Below, in pieces: positions 45,559 to 57,957 of a stretch of 64,000 bases of DNA (position 1 is its first letter; the number at the start of each line of letters is the position of its first letter). The translations under genes and the position numbers were made by a program. Under the pieces are notes generated by a model that worked only from the letters and a program-made list of their open reading frames with translations, was not told the DNA's origin and made no database searches. Source of the DNA: Laetiporus sulphureus 93-53 (Eukaryota > Basidiomycota > Agaricomycetes > Polyporales > Laetiporaceae); NCBI RefSeq assembly GCF_001632365.1, contig NW_024468579.1:3247-67246 (forward strand), in the 5' to 3' direction.

Positions 45559-48500
45559 CTAAAGATTTCGCGAATCGATGGGACTGACCAGAAACATCTT
45601 CACTCGTCCGCGTTGGGTGTTCTTGTCCTTTTCGATCTCGACATTGACCTTGACTTTGTCAAACACAGCAATAGTGGAGGGCTTGGTCGCGGAAGGCACC
45701 GTGATAGTGTACGCATCCGCATCAAATTGGATCTCCTGCTTGAACGTCACGAGGCCCTCGATGCCCAGTCTGATAACAATCATAAGTTGAACAATGTCGA
45801 ATAGGCTCACAAAAGAGAGAAATGGGACATACTTCGACACGTAGACGGCTACGCCATTTCTGAACGTTCTGATTACAAAAGCCTCCTCAACCGTCGATCC
45901 TTTCTCCCCGCGTGCCCTCAGCGCCAAGGAGACGTAGAACTCCACACTTGCTCGGCCAGCCCTCTGAGCCATCCTATGTCGTCGGTTCACCACATCGAGC
46001 ACACGCTCGACATGGGACTTCGAGTGCAGTGTCGCGTGGAGAGAGGAGTAGCCTATTGCAGCAGAAAGCTGGCGATGGACAAGCACGTCTGTGCAGGCCT
46101 ACTTAGCAATGGATACGTTAAGGTGCACTGTAATGACTTACCGGCATAGCGTCGGATAGGACTGGTGAAGTGAGTATATATCGGCATGGCCAGACCATAG
46201 TGTCCGAATGTGTCCCGTGCGACACTTCCGGAGCAGAAGTACTCCGCAGCTAACATGCAGCGTGTCGCCATGATGCGGACAAGGGTATTGAATGCAGGCT
46301 CGTCTGGATCCTGCAGAAGCCGTGTGTCAACAATCTGCCAACCGGTAATGTAGAGATAGCTCGTACAATGCACTTATCCAGTGAGGCCGCAAGTGCTCCG
46401 GAACTGGACACGTCGAGCTTCATCCCCCTGCGTTTGAGCAGTATATCTTGCAGCTTCTCGAAATTCGCTCGAGGAGGAGGAAGATGCCGTCTATACCGGA
46501 ACAGATTAGCATGGAGTCAAGCTCATAAGGAATTATCACTCACCTGAGGACGGCAGTCTGCGGGAACGCCTCCTCGATCTCCCTTGCCACACTGATGTTC
46601 GCAAGCAACATGAACTCCTCCACCAAGCTGTTCGTTTCCAGCAGCTCCTTCTGCTCGACATCGATCGGATCCGATGACTCAGAACTGTCCATCTGTATCT
46701 TGACCTCTGGGGAGGCCAAGTTCAGCGCACCAGCGGCCATTCTGACTTCCTTTAGCTTGCGAGCGAGCGAATTGAGCAGCCGGATACTCCTCGTCAAATC
46801 GTCGTTCAACTTCCTGGAGACACATATGTGGTTACGATAGCATAGTCTCATAGATGATTGTACTTACGGGTCATCCTTTCGAGTCTGCGCTTCCTTGTAA
46901 GTGAACGCCGACTTCGAGGCAATCACGGACTTCTTGAACCGAACATTGACAATCTCTGCTTCAGGAGTCAGTTCCTGTCAATGAGAGTCAGTATATGTCA
47001 AGTTTCGTTCATATCATTGCCTACCCAAATTACTGAGAACGCAAGGCGCTCAACGTGAGGTCGAAGAGAGCACAGGTTCGTTCCAAGGAGGGCTGGCAGC
47101 ATGTCTATTCGCTTGTCAACGAGATATACGGTCGTTCCTCTTGCCGCGGCCTCGTGATCCATTGGATTGTCCGGAAGCACGAAGTGCGAGACATCGGCAA
47201 TATCTACACTGATATATTAGGTAAGGAATGGAGGAAATCGAGGTGACTCACGGACGCCCGCCTCGATGTTGCCATTGGGCAGTGGACGAGCATGCAATGC
47301 ATCATCAATATCTTGACAAGCTATACGTTGCCGCGTCAGCCACGAGACACATATAATGCCCAGCGTCCTAAATCAAACCTGGAGGATCTATGCTGCAAAT
47401 AATCAGGTCCCTCAAATCCTCCCTATCCCTCCATTCCGGGTGAGTAAGGTCCTTCGGCGGAACGACCCAACTGTCGCCCTCAGGCGGCAAACAATCCAAA
47501 ATAGCTTTTCCGAACGGCCTGTACGGGATGTCATACTCCAGCAACAGACTCTCCTGTTCGGCCTCCTTGCTCTCAACCTTGCCGAGTGCGCGCACGAAGT
47601 GGCCCTCGGGGTATCGCGACGTGCTGTCCCACTTGTCGATCGTAACAAGGATCTTCTGCCCGAGGAGCGCTGGTGCCTGGCGTGTACGCATGCGGATGCG
47701 AGGGAGGAGGCGTGAGACTGGGGTCGCGAACACGGTTTGTTGAGAGAGCGAGGTGGTGCTTGACGATGTTAGCGAGGTGCTGTCAATGTGGCATACGTAT
47801 CTAGATATCGCAGTGCGTGTAAGTGACGACATCGCAGAGCGGGCATTGTGAGCTCACGATCTCCAGTTGCGCTTGATAATTCCAACGACGCGCCCTGTTG
47901 GCTGCTTTGTGGCAGCTTGTCTTTTCGCGAGTTCAGCCTGCACTACACGACGCTCAGCGAGAATCTCCTCATCGTCCTCCTCTTCTTCTGACTCTTCGGC
48001 ATCATCGTTCCTGAGCGTTGCTAGGCAGCTCAGGTCAGCCAAGCTAGATCATACTAGCGATGAATTACTGACTCTCTTGATCGACAACCTCATCTGCAGG
48101 TGCTTTCCACTCTTTTTCGTCGAAGATTTCGACGGCGACGATGTCTCCCTGCACAGCACGGTTCATATTTTCGCGTCCGATAAGTAGGATAGGCTTGTCG
48201 AGAGCTGGTACCGGCACACTCCCCTACATCAGGCGTCTCGTCAGCTCGAGCGAGAGCTGGCTGGCAGAAGTCTGTTACCTCAAGATAGTTATATTGATTC
48301 GCATTGAAATGGCCTTGATGCAGCTGGCCGAACTTGACTCCGGCAAGCAGCGTTGACAGCGACAAATACTAAAATGGTAGCGTAAGCGAAAGGCCGGTAA
48401 GGCACGACAGGCACGAACATCTGGATACAAAGCTTGGCGAGCGGCTACCGCTTTCGTTGGCTCGATCTCTTCTGATACCGCCGTCGAGAGCAAATCGAGA

Positions 48501-50079
48501 AGATTGGCGGGATTTTTCATTCCTTCTACATACTTTCGGACTTAAAGATAGCGCCTGTCAGGGCACATTAACAGCCTTTGGGAGATAGAGCTTGCCTGAC
48601 ACGCAATTTAGTCCGTCTTTCTCCGCTTTTTGACGGTTCGCGACGTCGTCTGTGAGAAGGACGACAGTCGGCAGTACTCGTTTTGATTGGCCGCGAACAG
48701 GAGGGCGTGCGAGAGATATGTGTGAGTTGTACCACGTTGTAGCTTTTCTGATGCCTAGCAGTGTACGTTCAGCCACACTCGCGATGTGGTTATGACTGAG
48801 TCATACCTCTATCATTTCGGTCGTTAGGAGACTCTCCCTCCTCGCGGATGATGGCTGTCTCACTATGCAGTAGGCTCTGAGTATTAGAGGATGATCACAA
48901 GTAGACATTAGACTCACGAGCGATACTCGTTGTAGAAGACCCAAATCTTCTTGCCCTCAGTCTTCATGAGTGTCTTCAGTCGATTATAGAGCGGCAGCGA
49001 GCGATGCCGGACTTCTTCCACGACGGTTTGCAACAAGATCAATGGAGGAGCAAAGGCATCGGACTCGAACAGATCCATCTGAGGTAAGAACAAGTCAGTT
49101 GCACGAATTACTCGACGCATGTGGTCCCACTGGAATAAGACACCGTCATATGGGCGCAACAGAACACGACAGCGTTCTGGCTGGATCATTAAGAGTCCAT
49201 CATCCGGATTCTACCAGCTGCCTAATTTCAAGGCACATCGTAAAGTGTGATGACACCCTCCACTGTCTAGGAGGCCTCACCTCCTGCACTCAAGGGCCTT
49301 CGTACCATGTCTATGCACTATATGCGATGAAGCGGCGGTTCGCTCGCACCCGAAAGCCAGCTCACGGAACAAACACTGAATTTGACTCTGCGAAGGTACA
49401 ACCATCCTGACATAGCTGCCATTTACGGGCACCCTCCCGGCCTGAAAATATAGAGACCAACCTCTCGCCCCAAGCACACACTCCATCCTCAAACGGAGTG
49501 ACATGCGGGACGTGACGCTTAAGACGTCCCCAAATCGATGCTGCACTGCTTGCATGCATAGCTAGGCCCAAAGACTAGCTTAAGCGACGCGCAGAGAGCC
49601 ATTCATTGAAGACGAAGATACCCCAGCGTGGACAGTGAACCGAAGGGCAATCAGAAGAACGCTCATCAGGTGTCGATCAAACCCAAACCATCGACCATTC
49701 ATCCTTTTATAAGACGTCCAGCCGCATTGGCATCTCGGTAGGCAATCAGATATACACTCACCTGGGAGAGGAACTCATTGGTATCCGGCAAAATATAATG
49801 CCCATCAGGGAAGAGCTCATGCTCGAGCGACCCAGTGGAAGGTAGGTTGAATTGGGTCGTGTCTGAACACACGCTACAGCCGTGTATACCGCATCCTACA
49901 TCGTCCCGTAGGTATCTTTCGCGAAGTACTGCTCCAAAGATGATTCAGTGTCATCATATATAAAGTGTTTTGCTGTATGTACCTTTGACGACCTTCCCTC
50001 GGGCTGTCTTCTTGAAGAACTTGCGCTGTGTGACCACTGCTTCAGTCCGTGATCTCTTTCGGATGGTAATTTCAACCAT
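45559..50079 (-). CDS. DIS3: exosome catalytic subunit Dis3/Rrp44
   Basis: Processive 3'-5' exoribonuclease and endonuclease of the RNA exosome. Eighteen exons, minus strand: 50079-49983, 49931-49762, 49078-48918, 48862-48807, 48754-48596, 48540-48419, 48368-48279, 48223-48073, 48020-47858, 47800-47379, 47320-47252, 47203-47025, 46974-46868, 46813-46544, 46490-46367, 46310-46142, 46088-45833 and 45769-45559. They join in frame to 991 aa. The CR3 cysteines ([11 protein letters not shown]) come first, then the PIN domain with acidic residues in [25 protein letters not shown] and LLTDD. Next are the cold-shock domains and the RNB domain ([40 protein letters not shown]), and finally the S1 domain. 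Intron 2 is inflated to 683 nt. Intron 5 needs a GC donor (GCAAGC). All catalytic residues I know are present. Confidence 0.95.
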
Positions 50080-51026
50080 GATGACCTTCCGATCCCAGAG
50101 TCAAATTGTATAGCCCAGAAAAGTGTAGAATGCCGAGTATAATTCAAAGCAAGGTAGGATTCCGTGGGCAGAGCATGAAATCCTGTCGATTCTCTGCAGG
50201 CTCTGGATATTCCTTGGCCAGTGAGAGCGAATCAGAGGCGCTCAGCCAGGCGTGACAATCACTGTGACTATATTGTAACTGAGCGTGACTCACGGACCCC
50301 TTCATCGATCATCTCGCAGACCTCGCAGAGTCAACACGATGACTCCATTTGCTGAAGCTACCCATGTTACGCTCTTGAAATGCATAGTCTCATTCGACAG
50401 CTTTGTGTCAATTTTATCTTTATTTTGCATATGTCCATCATTGTATTGAAGATGGCAAGCAGTCTTCCTCTGGCGGTTGCATGCGTACCAGTGGCAACGA
50501 GAATATGTGACGGTAGTAGTATGACCAGTCGCCCTCTCATTCAACTGCGCACTTATTCAACTGCGCACTTATCATCCTCCCACCATCAGAGTCACCTCCT
50601 GTAACTGTGACATGCTGAACACGGCTGCAGCCTCGCAAGTGGCTCCCAAATTTCTCCTCAACAATTGAAATATGTTCCCACATGCGGATTCGCTCGGATA
50701 TCACGAACCTAGGTTCTACCTTCATCTGCAAGCTTTTGTTGTGCTAAATATACTATACAGTGCGATGTAGCCGCTGGTAGCAATAATAGCACAATGTTGA
50801 CTTGCCGATATAATATTGACTCGTGATAGGTACGATCTCCATTTAGAGTCTTCTGCTGTGAATCCCCGTGCTACGATTGATATGCCCGTTAATACCGATT
50901 GCGAATATTGCCAACGAGAATCCCAGGAGCGCCCAGAGAGGGCGACGACCGCGACATGCACACCTGCAGCGGGATTCGCTACGGGAACGATTGACTATGC
51001 TCATGTGGTTCCGTCACATATGATCG
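50080..51026. other. intergenic, no supported gene
   Basis: Upstream of DIS3 and downstream of the methyltransferase gene. A short direct repeat TTCAACTGCGCACTTA occurs twice in tandem at about 50541-50571. No gene seen. Confidence 0.45.
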
Positions 51027-51818
51027 TTAGTGTATACCCGGCACCAGTCTCCACGGTACTCTGTCCGCCCATTCCACCCACTGCTGGCCGAACTCCCTCC
51101 GCAAGACCTCGTCTTCCTTCGGCATTCTGGAGAGGACGCTACTGCACCCATAGACTTGGGACGCCACGAACCACCATGTCACCACCATCCCTACCGGATT
51201 GTTGAACAACCCGCTCTCGCGCGCCCACGATCCGTCGCCCGTTATCCAGAGGAGGAACATGACGCCATTCATGACCAGTCCGGTGTAGCTTGGGTGGCGG
51301 ACGACCGAGTATGGTCCGCTCGTGCAAAGCTTGTGGTTCTCGAGCAGGGTCATCTCGTACGTGAAATGTCGGCCCATCACCCTGTAGCTTAGCAGTCGCA
51401 GCATGGCGGTGGCTGCTGCCAGGCCACAGACAAGAAGGAAAGTGGGCGTGATCTGGGGCGTGTACGTCGAGTGGCGCGAGGCGACCACAAGATGGTCCTC
51501 GGTTATCCCCGCGAGTCTGGATGAGGGGTATGCCTGTGCGAGGATGACTGCTATTTCACAGATGGTAACGATCCAGCCGGCCATCTGCACAACGACAACG
51601 TCCTCGTCTCAGTACCTGCTTGATCTCGGCAAACTCTGCATTGCGGTGCTCACCTTGAACATTGCTGTAATTTGTCTGGAGATACTGGTGAAGAAGCGTT
51701 CTGCCAGCGAGATGTCCTTCATGATTTCCGTCTTCGCCGGAGGCGGGTTGGGTGGTGTATAGGTTATGTGATTACTGATCGCTACGATGAGCAGGAGAGG
51801 TATCTTGGCCAGAGACAT
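51027..51818 (-). CDS. isoprenylcysteine carboxyl methyltransferase-like membrane protein
   Basis: Likely ICMT-family SAM-dependent methyltransferase of the ER membrane, which in Ste14-type enzymes methylates the C-terminal prenylcysteine of CaaX proteins. Two exons on the minus strand, 51818-51654 and 51584-51027, give 240 aa, the usual length. Several hydrophobic segments are visible: an N-terminal one (KIPLLLIVAISNHITY), WIVTICEIAVILA, TFLLVCGLAAATAMLRLLS, and a re-entrant pair around VMNGVMFLLWI and GMVVTWWFVASQVYG. The cofactor-binding signature is GPYSVVRHPSYTG, followed by RMPKEDEVLRREFGQQW with the usual acidic residues. Agaricomycetes often carry several ICMT-like genes, so the substrate may not be prenylated protein. 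Confidence 0.88.
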
Positions 51819-53723
51819 TGTGGCAACTCAAGGAGCGTTTCTAGGCTTCAGGTTTTTGTAAGATTCGACTTTCTGCAAGTCTTATATCAAGCCGTTCTCT
51901 TCGAGCTGCTGATGTATCCGAACATACCTGAAACACTCTCCAGCGTTCGCAACGCTCTGTTGCGACTCCATTGATCGCTGATTTGAGTCGCAATTCTTTG
52001 CAGCACCGCATGGTCGTCATCATGGGCTGAACAGCATACAGATGTCAAGCTTCGTCACATCACCAGGCTGGTGATCATCATGAAAAGGCACACCCAAGTC
52101 TCTCACTCGTCACCGAAAAATCCAATGCGCTGCTATGCTTCGCGATCTCTATCAGCTTCTGGCGGGAGAAGGATTCAGAATAGGCCCAAATTTCCCACTC
52201 TGCATCAGACCCTGAAGTTGAAAATGGCCTTCTAAACTTTGTCGCTCCGATGTTCTGTTTGGCCTAGCATATAACGGACAAACGTTCGTTCGTGCAACGG
52301 AGAATTGAAATATGCGATCCGGTGTCTGACACGCTTTGGCACAGCATAAATAAGACAATTGGAGGTAACCCACGGACCTCTGTGCAAACAGTGATCAAGT
52401 TGTTCAATCCCGGCTGACAAAGATTGCATCAGGCCTCGCAGCTAAGCCCTCTATACTTAGTCATGGCACCGCCTTTCTGATGACTCCGTGCATTTCGGCA
52501 CATGTACGCGTCTATCATCGCATTAGTGTCAAACCTTTCAGTCCATCACCGCGCGTCGGCACAGCGTTCGCCCTTTGCCTTCTAACTGGAATTGTGGCTG
52601 CGTTGTTCCTGAGCGACATAGCGGATATTCCTTATTTCGGCTTCGCATTCCAATGTTACGTCAAACAACCGCGCATCAAAGACAATATGATATAACGTCG
52701 CTGAACGTCAGCGCTCACTGTGCAGAGTTGCCGGGACCCTCGGATGCTCCTAGGATGCCGAAGAACTCTCCAGTAGCCATAAACCCGCTCGAGGTGGGAG
52801 TCTACATGGGAAGAAGATATATCCGTGGCACGGAGGCGCGCTCTATTCCAGCGCGTGGTCTCGCTGCAGGAAAGTCCAACGTCCACGGATCGAAGACGAG
52901 ACAAACGAGACAACGCGCTCTCAGGGTAGAGGCTGTCGCCGCTCACATACGGCTTTGCTATACGGCCGGCGTCGAGCGAATCACCGAACGATCAGAGGAG
53001 TTGCCTGATCAGTAACGCGATGCGAGCTCTGATACGACGTGTGAAATAACGGCATAACTGAAGCACTTGATGATTCGTATGGGCAGTGAGCAGTAACTTC
53101 CCGTGTTGACATGGTCAGACTGATATTTGAGAAGCGTGCTCTTAGTCGTTATTTCAACTTTTCAAGGCATTCTCCCGAATCAAGGCGACTTGCTGAGTAT
53201 CTCCATTAAGAATGCGCAGCCTTACAGCGACAAACGGCAAAAAGCGCTGTTGGAGACCATCACGGCCCTGCATTCTGCCTTCACACATTCAGGCATGCAT
53301 CGTGACACTGAGCAGGCGTTTAGCAAGTGTTTCGATACTCTACTTGTTTCACGCATCGAATCGCTAATGGGACTTCGTCCGCGATCCATCGCCTCGTATT
53401 TTCAAATCATCGCCGAGGCGGATGACGAGCCCGACTTCCTCGAATTGGCGCAAACCTTCGGGCCCGATGGGGTCACCCGGATAGCGGATAGGAGAACATT
53501 AGCATGTGCTCATTGAGACATCGCGCAGCAGGAATATGCGATGCACGACATCAGATGAAACCTGCGCTCAACAGGGCAATGTAGCTGTCTATGTGTGACT
53601 CTGCACAAGCGGTCACGTCAAAACCCGGTTGTGTTTGGCAGATGCGTGTCTCAGCGATTAACACGATTCACAAGGCAATGTCACGCACGGCAATGTTAGA
53701 CAGGTGGTGGCGTACCCAGCTGG
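51819..53723. other. 2-kb intergenic region, no supported gene
   Basis: The best open frame is 53127-53516 on the plus strand (129 codons), with a reasonable amino-acid mix but no family I recognise; it could be a small or partial hypothetical gene. No other structure noted. Confidence 0.4.
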
Positions 53724-53731
53724 CTATAAAG
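53724..53731 (+). promoter_or_regulatory. TATA box of GMC oxidoreductase gene
   Basis: CTATAAAG about 80 bp before the start codon, followed by a pyrimidine-rich stretch (CTTTCACCACTACAATCTCC) that would suit the transcription start. Confidence 0.6.
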
Positions 53732-53805
53732 GATCGCATCGAGTTTTGCGGCTGCACTGAAGGCCAAAAGGCGCATTGTACTTTCACCACTACAATCTCC
53801 TCACC

Positions 53806-56171
53806 ATGAAGTCTCGGGTTCTTTTGACACTGGCTGCTGTCGGGTGGCCGATGGTAAATGGCGGAAAGCTTTACACAGACCCAACAGACGTGACCGATTC
53901 AGCATACGACTTCATCATTGTTGGTGGTACGCATCTGTTCATGATCAAAAATGTAAAGGGGCCGCTAAAAACGACGCGCCGCAGGGGGTACTGCTGGCAA
54001 CGTGCTTGCACATAGGCTGTCCGAGGATCCATCTCACTCTGTGCTAGTTATTGAAGCTGGCGTGTCGTAAGTACACGCTGCGAATATGGTCGACAGTTTT
54101 TGACAAATCACATATCAGCAATCTGGAAAACATCAAGGATCAAGTCCCTTTTCTATCAGGGGAACTGTCTCCCAATACTTCAATAGCGTGGAACCAAACT
54201 ACAACGCCGCAGAGTGGGCTTTTGAATCGAACGGTCAATTACCCCCATGGCTTTGTATTGGGAGGTTCAAGCAGTATTAGTGAGTATACGCTCATTTCGC
54301 ATTAATCATCGAAGAGTCCTCAACTCGTCTGAAGATCACATGGTGTGGACAAGGGGGTCTGTGGACGACTATGACCGTTATGCGCGAGTTTCCAAGGACG
54401 ATGGATGGTCCTGGAACAATATGTTCCCATACATGGAAAAGGTACGCCAGCTCGGTATCATTACTTAGCCACATCTTGACCATGCACATGATTTCGCAGA
54501 GTGAGGCTTTGGTCCCGCCTAACACGCGGCGCAAGACCGGCGGCCAGGTGAACCCAGCTGTACATGGCTGGCATGGACCCGTCGAGATCAGTCTGCCCGC
54601 TTCTTCCTCGATTTTCGATGAACCTGTCCTGTCTTCGGGCTTCGAGTTATCTCATCTGTTCCCATACAACATTGACATGAATTCGGGATACCCCATGGGC
54701 CTAGGTGTGTTGCCATGATGCTGGGGTGATACCTTTGCCTTCTCACGTTACCTCTACAGGCTGGGCCGTGGGCTCCGTCTCAGCAGACAGGAAACGAACC
54801 AGTTCCGCGACTTCATACCTATGGCCGGCTATGAATCGCTCAAACCTGGATGTTCTGATTGACACACGTGTGACCAGACTCCTTGCGGCCGGCATCACGG
54901 ACGGAATGTTGTCCTTCACCAAGGTCGAAACTGCCCAGAGTGCATCTAGTACGTCTGCACAGGCCACTCATATCACATGGAATCTAATCTCTTTGAAAGG
55001 CAACCGGGTCGTTTTCGAGGCGAGGAAGGAGGTGATTCTGTCAGCGGGCTCTATCAACACTCCTCAGATCCTGCTCTTGAGCGGCATCGGCGACGCAGAC
55101 TACTTGAGATCGCTTAACATTCAGCCGTTAGTTGACCTCAAGGACGTCGGTCGGAATCTCATGGACCAAACCTCTCTCGTGAATGCCTGGTATGTCAACT
55201 CGAATATCACCACATGGGATGAGGCATACCGCAACGAGACGCTAGCGAATGAGCTTTTCGAGCAGTGGGAGACAACAGGAACCGGATTGTATGGGGAGGA
55301 TGCCGCCACGCAGATTGCCTGGTCAAGGCTTAGCAGCAAGCTGATTTCATCTCACGACTTGAAGGATCCGTCAGCAGGCATCGCGTCCCCTCATCTGGAG
55401 TTCATCTTCAACGTGAGATCAACATGCATCTGTTTATAATCCTTAGCTGACGACGTCTCCGGATTCGTTCGGGCCGGTCCAGAACGGCTACTTCCCATCT
55501 ATCACATTTGCAGAAGATCAAACGGGAAACTACTTCTCCATTGTCACGAACGTTGTTTCTCCCGCCTCACGTAAGTTGATCTATTCATTTTAAAAGAACT
55601 CCAGTAACGCGTCTGTCAAACAGGTGGCTCGATCACTTTGGCTTCCAATGATCCTTTTGCATACCCATTAGTGGATGCCGGACTGCTTGTAGAGCCATTC
55701 GACATCTTTGCGTTGGTCCACGGTATCAAGCTTGCGAAGAAGTTCCTGGAGGCGCCGGCGTTTGCTGGCTACATCAAATCGGCTGCGCGTGGACTCGCAG
55801 ATGCGAACACGGATGAGGAGCTCGAAGAATACGCTCGGAGCAACGCCGATTCCGGGTTCCATCCGGTCGGGTCAGCCGTCATGGCGCCTTACAACAGCAA
55901 TGATGGAGTAGTCAGACCGGACTTACGGGTCAAACGTGTGTCAGGTCTGCGCGTGGTTGATGCATCAGTTCTGGCGAGTACCTGTCTTCTCTGCGTGTGT
56001 ATGCCAGCTCAACGGACGCTTGTTCTACAGCCATACGTACCTGCGGCACATATGCAGGCATGCATATACGCCGTCGCTGAGCGGGCGGCAGATATCATCA
56101 AAGAGTATTGGAAGGACGACCAGAGCGATTGGTTGGGGTACGAGTTCCAAGAGCCTCTAGTGGCCGTCTGA
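53806..56171 (+). CDS. secreted GMC oxidoreductase, aryl-alcohol-oxidase-like (AA3_2 type)
   Basis: FAD-dependent alcohol oxidase or dehydrogenase, probably extracellular, supplying peroxide or reducing quinones during lignocellulose decay. Nine exons: 53806-53926, 53985-54066, 54119-54279, 54335-54441, 54500-54704, 54760-55412, 55447-55570, 55624-55973 and 56031-56171. They join in frame to 647 aa. Signal peptide residues 1-19, FAD motif DFIIVGGGTAGNVLAHRL, GMC signature 1 GFVLGGSSSINHMVWTRGS, and signature 2 GSINTPQILLLSGIG. The catalytic pair is FHPVGSAVM and, after the last intron, VLPYVPAAHMQ. That last intron (55974-56030) needs a GC donor (GCGAGT), is 57 nt long and has no stop, so reading through it inserts 19 extra residues just before the second active-site histidine. 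Exact substrate class is not resolvable here. Confidence 0.92.
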
Positions 56172-56571
56172 GTATTTCGACGACACTGTACACCAAGTCA
56201 TTGCTACAGCAACACAATCAGTTCTATAGTCAGCATAATCTATCCTCTGTCGACGAAATATCGTTATATGTAATTTGTGATGAACGTCCTTGAATTATAT
56301 AATTGTACCAACAAAGCATAGTGTTCAACAATCATCCGACCGCTAAGCAACTGCCGTGAACTCAGAAGACCATTGTTTCCAACGCTTTGCACGATTACTT
56401 ACAGTCCATGAACACTGGAGACAGCCCTTTTGAACAGGACGCATCATCAGCGTTTAACCAGAGAGCATGGACATCATGCACTTCGAGACCAGGAAGTCAA
56501 TAGCAGAAGAGAGAGGATACGACAGAGGGCACGACCGGCATAATGTGGTGCTACTAGTACAAGCCAATACC
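56172..56571. other. convergent 3' region, nothing recognised
   Basis: About 400 bp between the stop codons of two convergent genes. AT-rich, with candidate 3'-end signals (TTGAATTATATAATTG near 56290). No gene. Confidence 0.5.
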
Positions 56572-57957
56572 TCATACCGATTCCTCTGCTCGCTTCCTCT
56601 CCATCAAACTATCCTTCTTATCCATATCGGTCACACCCGCCATATCTGACATGTTATCAGCATCCTCGCGCGTGGAACTACCCAGGTCTTGAAGCACAAT
56701 AGCGGAGGTGGGTATGGTCATTCCCTCGTCGGACATCAAGAATGTGGTCGACAGCAGGTTGTTCGCCCTCTTAGTGCGCCTCCCCGCGCTTCCAAACGTC
56801 AATATAGATTTCATGCCGGCTGACGCGGGGCGCGCGTCCGCACTATCGGAGGATATGCGGAAGATGAGAGCGACAATCACGTTCAGATTAGCGACAATCA
56901 AGCTGACTGACGCCTAAGGGATGGTGAGATCACGTCATTCCCAAATAGCAAAGCGTTCCGCGACGAACCTGAGCTACGGCTGCGATGTCTTCAGATATAC
57001 CCGCATCCCTAAGCACGAGATCTGCGTGGTAGAGGCTGACGGCTGTCATGATTATTGAAGTGGAGAAGATGGCTATGATTCGAATTTTCTGGGGTCTTTG
57101 CAACTTGACTCGCCAGACGAGCGACACCGGTGCTGCAATGAGGACTACGTCGGTAGTAACATCACCTGAAATCAATCGACAAGCCGATGAGCTTCCGCTC
57201 CGTTAAGATATCGAAGCATTTGGCTCACATATGACTTGAGCTATAGCGACATTTCGCCCGAGATCGCACTGCGGTGGCTGCTCTTTTTTCCAGGCAGGCT
57301 CTGTTTCACAGACCCAAAATACCTGCGCAAACAACACCGATACTGCCACGAGGAACGCGACAGTGAAAAGGCCGAGGGTTCGACGAAATCTCCCCGGAAG
57401 CAGCAGGCGAATGATGGTGAAAAGGATGGAGACCTTAGCTCCCCTTTACGATCGGCGCGTAAGCATAATGTATCTGCGTCATCCCAACTCGACACGCATA
57501 CCACGTCACCAGATAATAGAAGATAGCACCCCTGCAAAGTCGTCCGGTCAACATGGGATTTTGTGATGCACATGAAGTGAGACTCACATGTAATACAGAT
57601 GAATCTTTGTGTCCTGGGAGAACTCGCCTGTTACAGTCGATGAAATGCAGATGAAAGGAGAGGTCGTAAGCTTCCCTACCTGGATACTCGCGCAGACGGA
57701 CAAGCAGCTCGTCTGTTACCGTGAAGATGATGGCGAGTACAAGCGTAACCGCGGCTACTGCATCATCCCACCATAATCGGCGCTGGATTGTCCGCTCGTA
57801 GAGGCGGAAGGTAGTGAGGAGGATACCTATCGGCGGGAGTACCGCCGATACCACAGTCATTGCTGGATGGGCAATGTCAGTATGGATGCCGCAGTAGATA
57901 TAACGTGATGTACTCACTCAACAGTCCATGGCGAACTTCAGCATCAGTGGTGGACAT
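56572..57957 (-). CDS. fungal seven-transmembrane 'rhodopsin-like' integral membrane protein
   Basis: Resembles the large fungal family of 7TM proteins related to Pth11-type receptors (Pfam Fung_rhodopsin, from memory); ligand and signalling are unknown. Seven exons, minus strand: 57957-57918, 57862-57680, 57627-57588, 57531-57489, 57433-57229, 57165-56969 and 56913-56572, giving 349 aa. Hydrophobic helices alternate with short loops: VVSAVLPPIGILLTTFRLYE, LWWDDAVAAVTLVLAIIFTV with the typical W-DD start of helix 2, FYYLVTWYACRVSILF, GLFTVAFLVAVSVLFAQVF with the CETEP/QC loop cysteines, DVVLIAAPVSLVWRV, IIAIFSTSIIMTAVSLYH and SLIVANLNVIVALIFRI. A hydrophilic cytoplasmic tail of about 90 residues ends the protein. 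The fourth intron ends in CTAAG, the only placement that keeps the frame. Confidence 0.85.

Noticed and set aside
46336..46367. A 32-nt ultrashort intron in DIS3
   Set aside because: Using the next AG gives a normal 56-nt intron (46311-46366) and restores the conserved [13 protein letters not shown] sequence.
51030..51392. Plus-strand frames over the methyltransferase
   Set aside because: Shadow of the minus-strand ICMT-like gene, whose motifs are clear.
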